The notes under the pieces were generated by a model. The model had not been told where the DNA came from. It saw only the letters and a list, made by a program, of their open reading frames with translations, and made no database searches. This document shows positions 9,101-17,401 of a DNA stretch of 64,000 nt, one piece after another. Position 1 is the first letter of the stretch, and every line of letters begins with the position of its first letter. The stretch is from Segetibacter sp. 3557_3. Lineage in GTDB: Bacteria; Bacteroidota; Bacteroidia; Chitinophagales; Chitinophagaceae. Where the stretch lies: the NCBI RefSeq assembly GCF_004354985.1, contig NZ_SMSK01000004.1, positions 1-64,000 on the forward strand, written 5' to 3'. The translations under genes and the position numbers were made by a program.

Positions 9101-9409
9101 AACAATACCTCACCCGCTATCATAAATATGGCTCCCAAAACCGATGATGCAGTTGGGCCAGTACTTAGAATAAAAGCTCTGCCGAATCCCACTATAGCCT
9201 GCTTTACTCTTATTCTTCAAAGCGATAAAGTGGAATCCATGGACGTGAAAGTAATCGATGCAGTAGGAAGATTAATAGAAATGAGGTCGAAGGTAGCATC
9301 TAATAGCTCTTTAACAATAGGTGACAAATATCGTCCTGGTATTTACTATGTAGAAATCGTTCAAGGCAGTGAACGAGTGATACTGAAGCTGATCAAAGGC
9401 GCAGATTAG
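6143..9409 (+). CDS. T9SS-exported metzincin-like metalloprotease, GEVED-Ig-Ig-GEVED
   Basis: A 1088-residue exported enzyme. The signal peptide ends near SYAQ (residue 24). After a propeptide-like region the zinc site HEVGHTLHLVHD lies at residues 295-306, with H295, H299 and H305 as ligands, E296 as the general base, and a downstream Met-turn (APIMG). The glycine of the consensus HExxHxxGxxH is replaced by H302. Then come a pre-peptidase C-terminal-like module (about 370-485), GEVED 1 (about 490-645, SWGEAEDYTI), Ig-like 1 and 2 (about 648-828, each with IAKVEFFQGTTKLGEDLTAP), GEVED 2 (about 830-980), and a T9SS sorting domain (ALPNPTIACF, PGIYYVEIV). The repeated modules are nearly identical at DNA level, so the duplication is recent or homogenised. 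The substrate is unknown. It shares an operon with the lipoprotein upstream. Confidence 0.88.
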   Translation: MKKAYHLLLHMVLFGGLIAPSYAQGPIYIGKIDDVAATYKKKAQAAANNTADIEAQLSHSLPGILLKLKLNSSKQEGNGNLFFGEVYNSPYSSFYLKIVGQQASGSIFMRERKKFYRYSSSPDSLVYLTEEDIDKVLCVGFQEQNTISSFTSQTNTTATTIPVLESLPGASAVVYLDFDGQTVTGTQWNSTFNSGNPIVADPANISGSNMVEIWKLISEDYKPFALNVTTSEAVFNSAPIDRRMRVIFTPTNYWYPNAGGVAYIGSFAWGSTSNGEHPCWVFDTDIKGAGDGGSHEVGHTLHLVHDGRTSPYEEYFQGQGSWAPIMGIGYYKPVVQWSKGEYQYANNLEDDLFKITNMNGFGYRPDDHGDEIATATPLVVDANGNVSADINKGIISTQTDIDIFYFTTNGGTIALAVNPNSDYPNLDIGLTLRNESNAIVAISDQSNQAASLNAKLAAGTYYLAVNGVKGDLGADSDFASLGAYSISTIPYCVPVYTTGCSADDFINSFTFNALVNDNSGCNNGTAKGYTNYAPAGTFTTSVNRGESYSISMQSGSSYPQGFGVWIDYNGDKDFDDAGEFVYASPSVAKSIFTTTITIPPTATLGATRLRVRCKYNSTITSAEPCTLMSWGEAEDYTITIGANQPPTVSITSPASGATFTAPTTISITVTAVDQGGSIAKVEFFQGTTKLGEDLTAPYEYSWIGAAAGSYTLTAKATDNLGSATTSAPVSVMVSNNSAPTVSITSPPNGTTFTAPTTISITAAAADQDGSIAKVEFFQGTTKLGEDLTAPYEYSWSGVAAGNYSITAKASDNAGLSTTSAAVLIMVNYCVPAYTSGCSADDFINTFSFNTLANNSGCSNGTAKGYTNYAPAGTFTTSVNRGQSYSMSMQSGKKRSQGFGVWIDYNGDKDFDDAGEFVYASPIVAKSLFTTTITIPATATLGATRLRVRCKYNSTITSAEPCTSMSWGEAEDYTIAISSTSASAPTVNNTSPAIINMAPKTDDAVGPVLRIKALPNPTIACFTLILQSDKVESMDVKVIDAVGRLIEMRSKVASNSSLTIGDKYRPGIYYVEIVQGSERVILKLIKGAD

Positions 9410-9428
9410 ATTTTCATACATGCATATC

Positions 9429-9466
9429 TAATTAAAAGGCAGGCCGGAGTGACTGCCTTTTAATTA
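9429..9466 (+). terminator. Rho-independent terminator (bidirectional-looking)
   Basis: Perfect 14-bp inverted repeat, TAATTAAAAGGCAG at 9429-9442 and its complement at 9453-9466, with a 10-base loop. It closes the protease operon. A- and T-runs on both arms would let it work in either direction. Confidence 0.85.
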
Positions 9467-10173
9467 AAGGTATTATATTTAGTCTGAAATCTTAAATGCA
9501 CGGCAGCCTGTGGAAATTTATATTTGAATCTGAAGTAGCACTAGCGGCAAATACAACACATAGTGCAGGATCCGAATTTCTTTTAAGAAAGTACAAGGCT
9601 CTTATTAGAAGGGAATACGGCAGTAAGAAGGCTCGGCTTAGCTTTCATAGCTTTAATTTAATATTCAAGATCAGGTGCTGATCTTTTCTATTCATCATTA
9701 ACCTCTTCCAAGCTTATGAGAACAATGAGGTCATTCTTTACTTTCTTATTCTAACTTACATTTATTAACATCGCAACAAGTAAAAAATGGATAATCCATC
9801 TACTGCAAAAAGGTTAAAAGCTTAGCGCACAGTACTCAGGGGATGAAATTCCTACACCGGCAGCACTGGGTTGTTAGTAGCTAAAACAGCCATTGATGAA
9901 GGCCAAAACAGTGACACTCTTCCTGGCTGTTTATGCAGTTAAATTATTACAAGATTCTGTACTAAACACTTGGCCGGCATAGAAACGGAAATCTCCGTGA
10001 GCGCCATCAGGCGATTGGAAAAGGTAATGGTCGCTTCTAACTCTCCCGCAACTCAAGCAAAGCAAGGGGGGAAACCGGTAGCGACATAAAAGGTAGCCCG
10101 TCGAATTTTGCCTTGCTTAATGTACTGGTTTGTTTATCGGTTGAAAGTGACCGGATGGTTACTTATTAAACTA

Positions 10174-10424
10174 CGTCGGTTGTCCGGGGTGTTCCGAAGT
10201 GCACCCCGAACCGGGATAAGGTAGGTTCTTACAACCGGGAAGTGATCGGGAGTTACACGCTCGAACGCTCAGTACTTGATTGCTACTGAACTGCAACACC
10301 CACCTGACATCGCAGGCTGGTCCCGTCGTTGTTCGGGTGTTCCGGAGGGCACCCTGAACCGGGATGAAGCAGGTTTTAGAACCGGAGAGGGTTTGGGAGT
10401 GCACGCTGGAGCTCCAGTACTTGA
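10174..10424. repeat. Degenerate about 100-bp direct repeat
   Basis: Units 10174-10280 and 10324-10424 share GTCGTTGTYCGGG, TGTTCCGRAGNGCACCC, GAACCGGGATRA, GCAGGTT and CAGTACTTGA at matching offsets. Each unit starts with a palindrome-like block in which GTTCGGG faces CACCCNGAAC. A related block appears inverted near 61310-61345. The function is unknown. Confidence 0.5.
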
Positions 10425-10494
10425 CCGCGCGTTTTGCACTCCAATGCCCAATTTGCCTGATCCTAACATGAACTGGAGTTCCAGTCATATCTAG

Positions 10495-10745
10495 TGCACT
10501 AAAGATATTCTCTCTTCCTTTTTGCCCGCCCGGCTGCGCCAGTCGGACGGGCTTGTCCCCCTCCAGACCCTCTACCCTTTGCTGGGGGAACGCAAAAAGA
10601 TCTCCATCATCGTTGGGGAAGAACAAAAACAGCCTCCGCCCGCTGCGCAGTCGGACGGGCTCATCCGGGCGAATGTTCCCGGCGGGGTTCTTCGATCGGG
10701 CTTTTGTACTACTGTGGTCAAGTGCAGCGGTTCCATGAGGTAATC
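10495..10745 (+). repeat. Structured dispersed repeat, copy A
   Basis: Starts with CTTCCTTTTTG, carries a nested CGGACGGG palindrome, a hairpin ending GTTGGGG, the loop motif AACAAAAACAGCC between GAACA (10621-10625) and TGTTC, and the conserved tail GGGGTTCTTCGAT...CTTTTGTACTACTGTGG. The 3' half matches copies C and E closely. A partial further copy follows at about 10790-10905. Confidence 0.7.
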
Positions 10746-11154
10746 TTGCTTCCAGCATGAATACCGCTCCGGACTACATTCTTCCACTAAGATATTCTCT
10801 GCATCTTTTTGCCCGTCCGTCCGGCAATTAGTCATGAGTCACTTTGATAAACCAGCCGGGCGGGCATCAAGCGTGTCCCACTGAAATCGGGAGCAAAAAG
10901 AAAAGCAAAACAGAATCAATTCTGAAATATGTGTACACTTCTACGAGGTGGTAATTTGATGAACAGCACAAGTCCGTGCATCCGCTTGGGTTCGTCCCCC
11001 TGCAGAACACTTAATTCTTAGCGAAACGCTGCATTCAACTTTAAACAGCTAACTTAACGGAATGAACACATCAACTTCAACTCACAGCTTCAATCAACTA
11101 ACCCTCACTGTCATTTAGTTAAGCCATGTGTAATTTAATTTGCCGAAAAATGCT

Positions 11155-11215
11155 ATTCAGTACAAGAGTGCGACGCAACGATGTAAAATCAGAAGTCCTT
11201 CTGCCGGGTCCGCAA
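11155..11215. repeat. GTACAAGAGTGCGACGCAACG family repeat, copy 1
   Basis: Contains AGTACAAGAGTGCGACGCAA followed by CGATG and, after a spacer, GCCGGGTCCGCAAAAACTTC. The same order of blocks recurs around 58180-58255 and, inverted, around 30004-30060 and 44490-44560. Confidence 0.5.
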
Positions 11216-11315
11216 AAACTTCTAAACTCAATTGCTTTCGCACAAGCAACTCTTATAACGGGACCAAACTCATAACCCATAATTCTAAACTCATAACTAA
11301 CTTCCGCCCTTTGCT

Positions 11316-11714
11316 ATGAAAATCTATACTCTTTGGACCACCCTCATTTTCTCCTTGTTCTTTTTGGCATCCCAAACCGGTTGCTCAAGTAGTACCGCTA
11401 CCGCTAAGTCCGTGTCAAATGCTTCGGCCTATCCCCGGATACTAAAACGTGCAGATGGCGATAAGCGCTACCTGATCATGTACTCAGGTGTCGACACTTA
11501 CCACGTGAAGTCGGTCCAGGTGGAAAAATCGAAACAACAGTTCACGGTGCACCTTACGAAAGTTGACTCGCTGCATGCCACAAGTTTGCGGAACCCGGGA
11601 AATACGACAGCGAAACTGTTGCAGATGTATATGCGCGACTCTACGAGCTATACCCTAGATGAGCCCCATACCATACCAATGAACCGGGTGGCGAAAATCG
11701 ACTTAGGCCACTAA
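11316..11714 (+). CDS. Small lipoprotein of unknown function
   Basis: A 132-residue protein with a lipoprotein signal: hydrophobic stretch LIFSLFFLAS and lipobox-like QTGC with the lipidated cysteine near residue 23. The mature part begins with a Ser/Thr/Ala linker (SSSTATAKSVSNAS) and then a compact domain containing YLIMYSGVDTYHVKSVQVE and MNRVAKIDLGH. The last segment resembles small Bacteroidota lipoproteins whose end repeats 'I..I.R..' patterns, but no family can be named. It lies 100 bp before the molybdenum hydroxylase genes on the same strand; a functional link is uncertain. Confidence 0.75.
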   Translation: MKIYTLWTTLIFSLFFLASQTGCSSSTATAKSVSNASAYPRILKRADGDKRYLIMYSGVDTYHVKSVQVEKSKQQFTVHLTKVDSLHATSLRNPGNTTAKLLQMYMRDSTSYTLDEPHTIPMNRVAKIDLGH

Positions 11715-11814
11715 TCGGTCGACCGTCTTAAAAGATCGATAGAAGAATTGACGGAACAGGTGACAGAGCCGGAAAACTGTCTTATTTTTATTGCTTACAC
11801 GTAATCTTAATGAT

Positions 11815-12273
11815 ATGCCCAAATACAATATTCAGGTAAATGGAAAAAACCAGGAAGTGGATGTTGCGGAGGATACCCCCCTGTTATGGGTGCTTAGGGA
11901 TAGCCTGCACCTGGTAGGCACGAAATACGGCTGCGGCATCGCCCAATGCGGCGCGTGCACGGTCCACCTTGATGGCGCTGCCGTACGCTCCTGCATGTTC
12001 CCGGTTTCAGCCATCGGCACCGGAAAAATTACCACGATCGAGGGTCTGTCCGAAAAAGGCGACCATCCCTTGCAGGTAGCCTGGAACGAAGTGGACGTAC
12101 CACAATGCGGCTATTGCCAGTCCGGCCAGATCATGACCGCCGCTGCACTACTCGCAGAAAATCCAAAACCGACAATGAACCAGATCGTTGATACCATGCA
12201 TGGTAATATCTGCCGCTGCGGTGCCTACCATCGCATACGTGAGGCGGTAAAATTAGCAAGCACAAAAATCTAA
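11815..12273 (+). CDS. iorA: Isoquinoline 1-oxidoreductase-type small subunit, [2Fe-2S]
   Basis: A 152-residue iron-sulfur subunit of a xanthine-oxidase-family molybdenum hydroxylase. The N-terminal plant-type ferredoxin cluster is ligated by the cysteines in YGCGIAQCGACTVHLDG. The C-terminal helical cluster uses QCGYCQSGQ and NICRCGAYHRIREAV. It passes electrons from the molybdenum subunit to an acceptor. The ATG at 11815 (MPKYNIQVNGK) is chosen because family members start there; the upstream TTG at 11791 is unlikely. The gene is 2 bp from the large-subunit gene, as in iorAB operons. The true substrate (aldehyde or N-heterocycle) cannot be told from sequence, so the symbol denotes the family. 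Confidence 0.9.
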   Translation: MPKYNIQVNGKNQEVDVAEDTPLLWVLRDSLHLVGTKYGCGIAQCGACTVHLDGAAVRSCMFPVSAIGTGKITTIEGLSEKGDHPLQVAWNEVDVPQCGYCQSGQIMTAAALLAENPKPTMNQIVDTMHGNICRCGAYHRIREAVKLASTKI

Positions 12274-12275
12274 TT

Positions 12276-14507
12276 ATGTCAACTGTAAATAAGAGCAGAC
12301 GTGACTTCTTAAAGCTCACCTCTTTAACCGGGGGAGGCTTGTTGCTTGGGTTCAGCTGGTTTAGTGCCGAAGCAAAGGCGCCCATTGTAGCAGCAGCACC
12401 TGAAGCGGCGGCAACCCTGGGATTCAATAGCTATCTGTCGATTGCGCCCGATGGACTGATTACTATTCTTTCGCCAAACCCCGAACTCGGCCAGAACATC
12501 ATGACGTCGTTCCCGATGATTGTAGCAGAGGAGTTAGACGCGGACTGGACAAAAGTTAAGGTGTTGCAGGCGCCATTGGATACCAAAGCTTTCGAGCGGC
12601 AAGTAACCGGGGGAAGCGGGGCTGTTCCGCACTCCTGGAAACTGTTACGGAATGCCGGCGCTACCGCCAGGGCCATGTTAATGGGGGCCGCAGCCGCAAG
12701 GTGGACGGTTCCAGTTGAAGAACTGACCACATCAGATGGTTTTGTTATTCATGCAAAGACCAGTAAAAAAGCAGGTTACGGCGAGCTTGCCGAAGAGGCT
12801 TCCAAACTGCCGGTTCCTAAAGAAGTCAAGTGGAAAGACCGGAAGGACTTTAAGCTGATCGGTAAAGAAATTAAAAATGTCGCCAACCACGATATCGTAA
12901 CCGGAGCACCCCTCTTTGGTTTAGACTTCTACCGTGAAGGCATGTTGCAGGCTATGATACAACGTCCGCCCGCCTTTGGTATGAAGATCAAATCGGTAGA
13001 TGCCGAAGCAGCCAAAGCAATGCCCGGGATCATCAACGTTGTTACGTTCAAAAACAATGTTGCGGTAGTGGGTAAGTCCACATGGGAAATTATAAAGGCC
13101 CGCCGGGTGTTAAAAGTGGAATATGAGAAAGACGGCAACATCGAAAGCACCGACGACCACAACACCTTATTCAAATCCTTACTCGATACCGGCACACCCA
13201 CCGTACGCCGTAAAGATGGCGACGTGGAAACGGCGTTTAAAAACGCCGCTAAAGTAATCCGGAGCGAATACCAATGTCCCTTCTTATCGCATTCACCAAT
13301 GGAGCCCCAGAACTTCTTTGCGCATGTTCGAGAGGACGGTGCCGAATTGATTGGTCCAACCCAGGTGCCTGGTGCGGCACGTTCCGACGCCGCCAAACTG
13401 CTGGGTATTCCTGAAGATAAGATCACCGTGCAGATCACCCGTTTAGGCGGAGGTTTTGGGCGGCGCCTGAAAACCGATTACTCCAACGAAGCGGTTGAAT
13501 TATCCAGCATCCTGAAAGCGCCGGTGAAAGTAAGCTGGACCCGCGAGGATGATATGACCGGCGGTAGCTATCGCCCGGCTGTACGTTACCGCTTTGAGGC
13601 AGCTTTGGATGCCAGTGGAAACATGATTGGCTATAAGTGCAGGGGAGTGGGCATCAACTCCGGCAACCCTACACGCGAAAACAATTTCCCTGCTGCTGCG
13701 GTTGAAAATCTCCTTATCGAAAGCGTTGAACACCGTAGCCCGATTACAACCGGTGCATGGCGTGCACCCATCACGAATTTCCTGGCTTTTGCCGAGCAGT
13801 CCTTCCTCGACGAAGTCGCCGAAGCTTCGGGTAAGGATCCTATTCAGTTCAGGCTCGACCTGTTGCAGAAAGTAAAAACGACCCCGGTAGGCACTGTTGG
13901 TTATAGTCCCGATCGCATGATCGCTGTAACAAACCTTGCCGTCGAAAAATCCAAATGGGGGGTAAAGAAGCCCGGGGTTTCCCAGGGCTTCAGTGTTTAC
14001 TTTTCCCACCGGAGCTATGTCGCCCAGGTTGCAGAAGTGGTGATGAAAAACAACAAGCCTTCGGTTACAAAAGTATGGGCTGCCTGCGATTGCGGGGAGG
14101 TCGTAAATTTAAGTGGCGCCCGTCAACAGGTTATGGGCGGTATTGTAGATGGTATGGGCCATGCGATGTTTAGCAAGCTCACGTTTAAAGAGGGCGAACC
14201 ACAGGAAAAGAATTTCGATACTTACCGGCTCATCCGCATGCGGGAGATACCTGAAGTCGAAACCTATTTCGTCGACAACGGCATCGACCCCACCGGACTG
14301 GGTGAGCCCGCGCTTCCGCCAACCGGCGGCGCAATCGCCAACGCGATTTACAAAGCCACTGGCAAGCGGGTAAAAAGCCAGCCCTTCCTCGACGACCCGG
14401 TCTTTACTGCCAAAGCTGCTCCGTTAAGAGCCGCACCCAAAAAAGTGGTTCCACCAAAAAAGACCAAGTTGCCCCCAAGCAGCCTGAAGAAGTCAAAAGT
14501 TCAATAA
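12276..14507 (+). CDS. iorB: Molybdopterin-binding aldehyde dehydrogenase, IorB-type
   Basis: A 743-residue large subunit of a periplasmic molybdenum hydroxylase. The twin-arginine signal SRRDFLKL followed by GGGLLLGFSWF lies at residues 8-30, so it is exported folded with its cofactor, together with the small subunit. The family's cofactor-binding regions are visible: GGGFGRRLKTDYSNEA, TGAWRAPITNFLAFAEQSFL, and near the end GEPALPPTGGAIANAIYKATG with the catalytic glutamate. An Ala/Lys/Pro-rich tail (PKKVVPPKKTKLPPSS) follows the last domain. IorAB enzymes hydroxylate N-heterocycles or aldehydes and usually need a c-type cytochrome and an XdhC-like maturation factor. Neither is next to it here. 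Confidence 0.9.
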   Translation: MSTVNKSRRDFLKLTSLTGGGLLLGFSWFSAEAKAPIVAAAPEAAATLGFNSYLSIAPDGLITILSPNPELGQNIMTSFPMIVAEELDADWTKVKVLQAPLDTKAFERQVTGGSGAVPHSWKLLRNAGATARAMLMGAAAARWTVPVEELTTSDGFVIHAKTSKKAGYGELAEEASKLPVPKEVKWKDRKDFKLIGKEIKNVANHDIVTGAPLFGLDFYREGMLQAMIQRPPAFGMKIKSVDAEAAKAMPGIINVVTFKNNVAVVGKSTWEIIKARRVLKVEYEKDGNIESTDDHNTLFKSLLDTGTPTVRRKDGDVETAFKNAAKVIRSEYQCPFLSHSPMEPQNFFAHVREDGAELIGPTQVPGAARSDAAKLLGIPEDKITVQITRLGGGFGRRLKTDYSNEAVELSSILKAPVKVSWTREDDMTGGSYRPAVRYRFEAALDASGNMIGYKCRGVGINSGNPTRENNFPAAAVENLLIESVEHRSPITTGAWRAPITNFLAFAEQSFLDEVAEASGKDPIQFRLDLLQKVKTTPVGTVGYSPDRMIAVTNLAVEKSKWGVKKPGVSQGFSVYFSHRSYVAQVAEVVMKNNKPSVTKVWAACDCGEVVNLSGARQQVMGGIVDGMGHAMFSKLTFKEGEPQEKNFDTYRLIRMREIPEVETYFVDNGIDPTGLGEPALPPTGGAIANAIYKATGKRVKSQPFLDDPVFTAKAAPLRAAPKKVVPPKKTKLPPSSLKKSKVQ

Positions 14508-14528
14508 GGTTGATACGAGTTTATATTG

Positions 14529-14556
14529 AAGTGCAGGTGAAGAGCCTGCACTTTTT
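14529..14556 (+). terminator. Rho-independent terminator after iorB
   Basis: Stem AAGTGCAGG (14529-14537) / CCTGCACTT (14545-14553), seven-base loop, then the T-run. Confidence 0.85.
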
Positions 14557-14680
14557 GTGTTCGGTAGGTAATCGATGTAGTTTTCCAAAAAGGTTTTTTA
14601 TGAGACCGGCAGAGGGATTGCTATGGAACTCCGGTTGTGTCACTCCCTTGTACTGTATCTTTTCAAGCGGCAAAAAACGT

Positions 14681-15385
14681 CAGAAGCAGGATTTAAGGAT
14701 TGAAAGATTTACAGGATTGTTGATGCGCATTGGGAGATGAAAAAGTTTTCAGAATTTTCAAACGTCGTTCTGGAACTTTTAAATACTTACATCAATTCTA
14801 CCCAACCAGTCTCGCATAATGAAAAAGTTTGGATCATAAAACCTCTATCCTGTAAATTCTAAGACCCTGCAAATCCTGCTTCAAACACGGTATTTAGGAT
14901 TAAACACCTTTTTATACTGCAAACTAACCGCACCAAAGTTGATCAGCAAGCCAACAGGAAAGTCGTAAGCTACAACGTAGTTCTTTGCTTGTGCAAGATG
15001 CACGTCTTCAAGATTAATCAGCGCTTTCAACTCAACGATTATTTTTTGTTCAACAACAAAGTCTGCTCTTCTTGTGCCTACATTCTTTTGATCATAATAA
15101 ATAGTTTGTTCAACCTCGCGCTTAAATGCCACTTTAGCTTTCTCCAATTCAATAGCAAGGCACCGTTGATAAATCACTTCCTGAAATCCGTTACCCAAGG
15201 TATTGTGCACCTTCATCGCACATCCAATTACCTTGTATGTTAACTCATCATGCATCTAATTGAGGCAAGTATGGGATTGGAAAAATTTACAGTATTAAGG
15301 ACATAAAATAGACAAATTGTTGCTTATTGCAGCAATCTTTTCTATCCTGTTCATCTACAAATCCTGTAAATCCTCATTCAGACAT
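14681..15385. mobile_element. GxxExxY unit with inverted AGGATTTACAGGAT-type flanks
   Basis: The GxxExxY gene is bracketed by the left block AGCAGGATTTAAGGATT...GATTTACAGGATT (14684-14718) and the right block TATCCTGTTCATC...AATCCTGTAAATCCTCATTC (15342-15380), which are rough inverted complements. The same arrangement accompanies the two broken copies at about 19610-19785 and 23515-24140. Repetition of gene plus flanks at three places suggests a unit that moves or is copied as a whole. The mechanism is unknown. Confidence 0.5.
14881..15255 (-). CDS. GxxExxY protein (PD-(D/E)XK nuclease-like)
   Basis: A 124-residue member of the GxxExxY family, which is grouped with the PD-(D/E)XK nuclease superfamily. 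The name-giving motif is GNGFQEVIY near residues 22-30. The nuclease-like core follows as RRADFVVEQKIIVELKAL, with D and ExK in the expected order, and the C-terminal signature is AKNYVVAYDFPVGLLINFGA. Its biological role is not established. These genes typically occur in many near-identical copies per genome, and here two damaged relatives lie within 9 kb. The start ATG gives MHDELTYKVIG, matching the family. The enclosing repeats hint at a mobile or homing-like unit. Confidence 0.9.
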   Translation of the reverse strand: MHDELTYKVIGCAMKVHNTLGNGFQEVIYQRCLAIELEKAKVAFKREVEQTIYYDQKNVGTRRADFVVEQKIIVELKALINLEDVHLAQAKNYVVAYDFPVGLLINFGAVSLQYKKVFNPKYRV

Positions 15386-15710
15386 TCCTTCCTGATTAGC
15401 TTTTTGTACTACGGTGGTGAAGAGCAGTTGAGCCTCGATGAATTAACGACCAACACGAAATTTCTCCACCTCAACTATGTCTTTGAAAATTCGAAAGGCT
15501 ATTTCGGAGAGGCATGGCCTTATAGAAAAGGCCCGTCCGGATGCCGGCTCGGACGGGCATTAAGAACTTTACTGCAGAGATGCGTTAAGCAGCGAAATTG
15601 ACGGTATAAGCTGCATTATGAGTCTGAACCAATACTTGAGGCAGTAAAGGGTTTGACATGCCAAGGTTGTACATTATTTTTAGTATCAATTTTATACTTT
15701 AATCAGCATA
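15256..15710. other. Intergenic region with repeat fragments
   Basis: Holds the right flank of the GxxExxY unit, an isolated tail of the structured repeat (15398-15455: GATTAGCTTTTTGTACTAC then GGTGGTGAAGAGCAG), a CCCGTCCGGATGC palindrome (15531-15558) and a GCGTTAAGCAGCGAAA block also present at about 32041. A promoter candidate for the xylanase follows. Confidence 0.5.
15652..15682 (+). promoter_or_regulatory. Candidate Bacteroidota promoter for the xylanase gene
   Basis: TTTG at 15652-15655 and TATTTTTA at 15675-15682 are separated by 19 bp, close to the Bacteroidota -33 (TTTG) and -7 (TAnnTTTG) pattern. The predicted start of transcription is about 20 bp before the ATG at 15711. Confidence 0.35.
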
Positions 15711-16907
15711 ATGAAACAGCAAAAAAATAGTATACAGACTTATTTATTGAAGAAATGGGCATATTACTCAATTGGTTTCATAAGCTTTATTCCGTTAAGT
15801 ATTTCTGCACAAACAGGAACGGGTAATAAGAAATTAAAAGACGTTTATAAAGATGCCTTTTTAATAGGCGCGGCAGTTAATCCCTCGATTACCTCGGGAA
15901 GAGACAAGGCATCAAACGATATTGTTCTCCAACATTTTAATGCTATTACCGCCGAGAATGTGCTGAAGGCGTCCTCGGTCAATCCACAACCCGGGGTTTT
16001 CAATTTCGGTCCTGCGGATGATTATGTTGCCTTTGGTGAAAGAAATAAAATGTTTATTGTCGGCCATACCCTGGTCTGGCATAACCAGGTTCCCGCCTGG
16101 TTTTTTACGAATGCCTCCGGAAAGCCTAATACAAAAGAAGAGCAGATTGAACGATTAAGAAGCCATATCGAAGCTGTGGCAGGCAGGTATGCCGGCCGTA
16201 TACATGGCTGGGATGTGGTCAATGAAGTTTTTGAAAACGACGGCAGTTATCGTACTTCAAATTGGGTGAATGCCTTTGGCAGTGGGGATACCCTGGTAAA
16301 ATATGCATTTATGTTTGCTGCAAAGTATGCTCCCAACACCGAGTTATACTATAACGAGTTTAATGCATGGCGGCCCAGCAAACGGGATGCGATTGTTCGG
16401 ATGGTAAAAATGCTGCAACGGGAAAATATACGCATTGATGGTGTAGGTTTGCAGGGCCACTGGGGCTTAAATTATCCTAAGAACAAATACATTGAAGATG
16501 CCATAGACGCTTACGCTGCCTGCGGGGTGAAGGTAATGATAACAGAGCTGGATGTAGATGTACTTCCTTTAAGCAAGGAAGGTCAGATCGCTGGCTGGGC
16601 TGCAAATGCAGACAAACAGTTGCAGTCGGAAGAGTTCGAAATTTTTTTAGATCCCTATAAAGATCGCTTTCCCGACAGCGTGCAACGGCAGCTGGCTAGC
16701 CGATATGCAGAACTATTTTCCATTTTTTATAAAAGGAGGGAAAAAATCACAAGGGTAACACTTTGGGGTATACACGATGGAGCAAGTTGGAAGAATGGCT
16801 CACCGATTCCTAACCGTACAAATTATCCACTACTATGGGACAGGCAATATAAACCTAAGCCTGCTTTAAACGCGGTATTGGCTGTGCCAAATAGGGTAAA
16901 AAACTAA
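15711..16907 (+). CDS. Endo-1,4-beta-xylanase, glycoside hydrolase family 10
   Basis: A 398-residue GH10 enzyme that cleaves internal beta-1,4 bonds of xylan. A signal peptide ends near SISAQ (residue 34), so it is exported. The single GH10 barrel fills the protein: GHTLVWHNQVPAWF (substrate-binding His/Trp), acid/base E172 in WDVVNE, and nucleophile E279 in ITELDVD. The C-terminal TLWGIHDGASWKN supplies the conserved tryptophan. There is no carbohydrate-binding module and no T9SS domain, so it probably stays in the periplasm and acts on imported oligosaccharides. It stands alone, 8 kb from the SusCD pair, with no other xylan genes nearby. Confidence 0.92.
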   Translation: MKQQKNSIQTYLLKKWAYYSIGFISFIPLSISAQTGTGNKKLKDVYKDAFLIGAAVNPSITSGRDKASNDIVLQHFNAITAENVLKASSVNPQPGVFNFGPADDYVAFGERNKMFIVGHTLVWHNQVPAWFFTNASGKPNTKEEQIERLRSHIEAVAGRYAGRIHGWDVVNEVFENDGSYRTSNWVNAFGSGDTLVKYAFMFAAKYAPNTELYYNEFNAWRPSKRDAIVRMVKMLQRENIRIDGVGLQGHWGLNYPKNKYIEDAIDAYAACGVKVMITELDVDVLPLSKEGQIAGWAANADKQLQSEEFEIFLDPYKDRFPDSVQRQLASRYAELFSIFYKRREKITRVTLWGIHDGASWKNGSPIPNRTNYPLLWDRQYKPKPALNAVLAVPNRVKN

Positions 16908-16990
16908 GGTGCTTGTACGACTCAAACGGGCAATACCTGTTTGAAAAAGGGACCGAAAAATTTGAACTGATGAAACAGGCATGAGGGCTG

Positions 16991-17170
16991 TCAATTGAAC
17001 ATGCCGGTGGGTGAACGAAGGATGGTATGAACACCTGTTGTTTCCATCAGCTTCTTTCGAACGGTCTCATCTGCCGCGGTTTCAAATAATACATGGTCTG
17101 GAACAACATGTTGCCCTGCCGCTCCACTTTAGCATCGCGCGATGTGCTTAACAAAGTTCAGTTGCTTCAT
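16991..17170 (-). pseudogene. hsdM-type DNA methyltransferase fragment
   Basis: Read on the minus strand this gives MKQLNFVKHIAR, one stop, then QHVVPDHVLFETAADETVRK and TTGVHTILRSPTGMFN. These match the stretch after the catalytic motif in type I N6-adenine methylases (KQLNFVQH...VVVPDNVLFEGGAGETVR...LRLPTGIF). The same stretch occurs as a repeated piece at 23180-23514. It is a small remnant and cannot function. The rest of the 16908-17401 gap shows no gene. Confidence 0.6.
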
Positions 17171-17401
17171 GCTTGTGGTTGCCCGGAAAAGCCTGGCGGT
17201 TGTAGGTGAGGTCTTCCTTTCCTGTTCACCTTTTTATCAAAAAAACCTGCGTGAATCTGTTACATCAACCAGAACTACCTTTATAGCTTCATCAATCAAT
17301 TTCGATTCGGTGCACAGCTTCTGATTCTTTTCCCCAAGGACCAATTTCCCAATAGGTAATCATCCATTTTAGGAAACTGATATTTATCAAGCCTGTTACA
17401 A

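Larger units (their letters stand above)
9467..11315. other. 1.85-kb gene-free region with repeats
   Basis: No gene could be supported. The region holds a degenerate direct repeat (10174-10424), one long copy of the structured dispersed repeat (10495-10745) followed by a partial second one (to about 10905), and a copy of the AGTGCGACGCAACG family (about 11155-11215). Open frames inside the repeats are by-products of GC-rich palindromes. Confidence 0.6.

Noticed and set aside
9496-9681. 61-codon plus-strand frame after the protease
   Set aside because: Follows a strong terminator, no homology recognised, no promoter or start signal visible.
10171-10835. Several overlapping frames on both strands
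   Set aside because: They lie in GC-rich palindromic repeats that are open in many frames at once; the same peptides recur only because the repeat recurs.
17180-17390. Minus-strand IS5-like transposase remnant (VLVDVTDS)
   Set aside because: Only one eight-residue block resembles the DDE region and the surroundings have stops; too weak to call.
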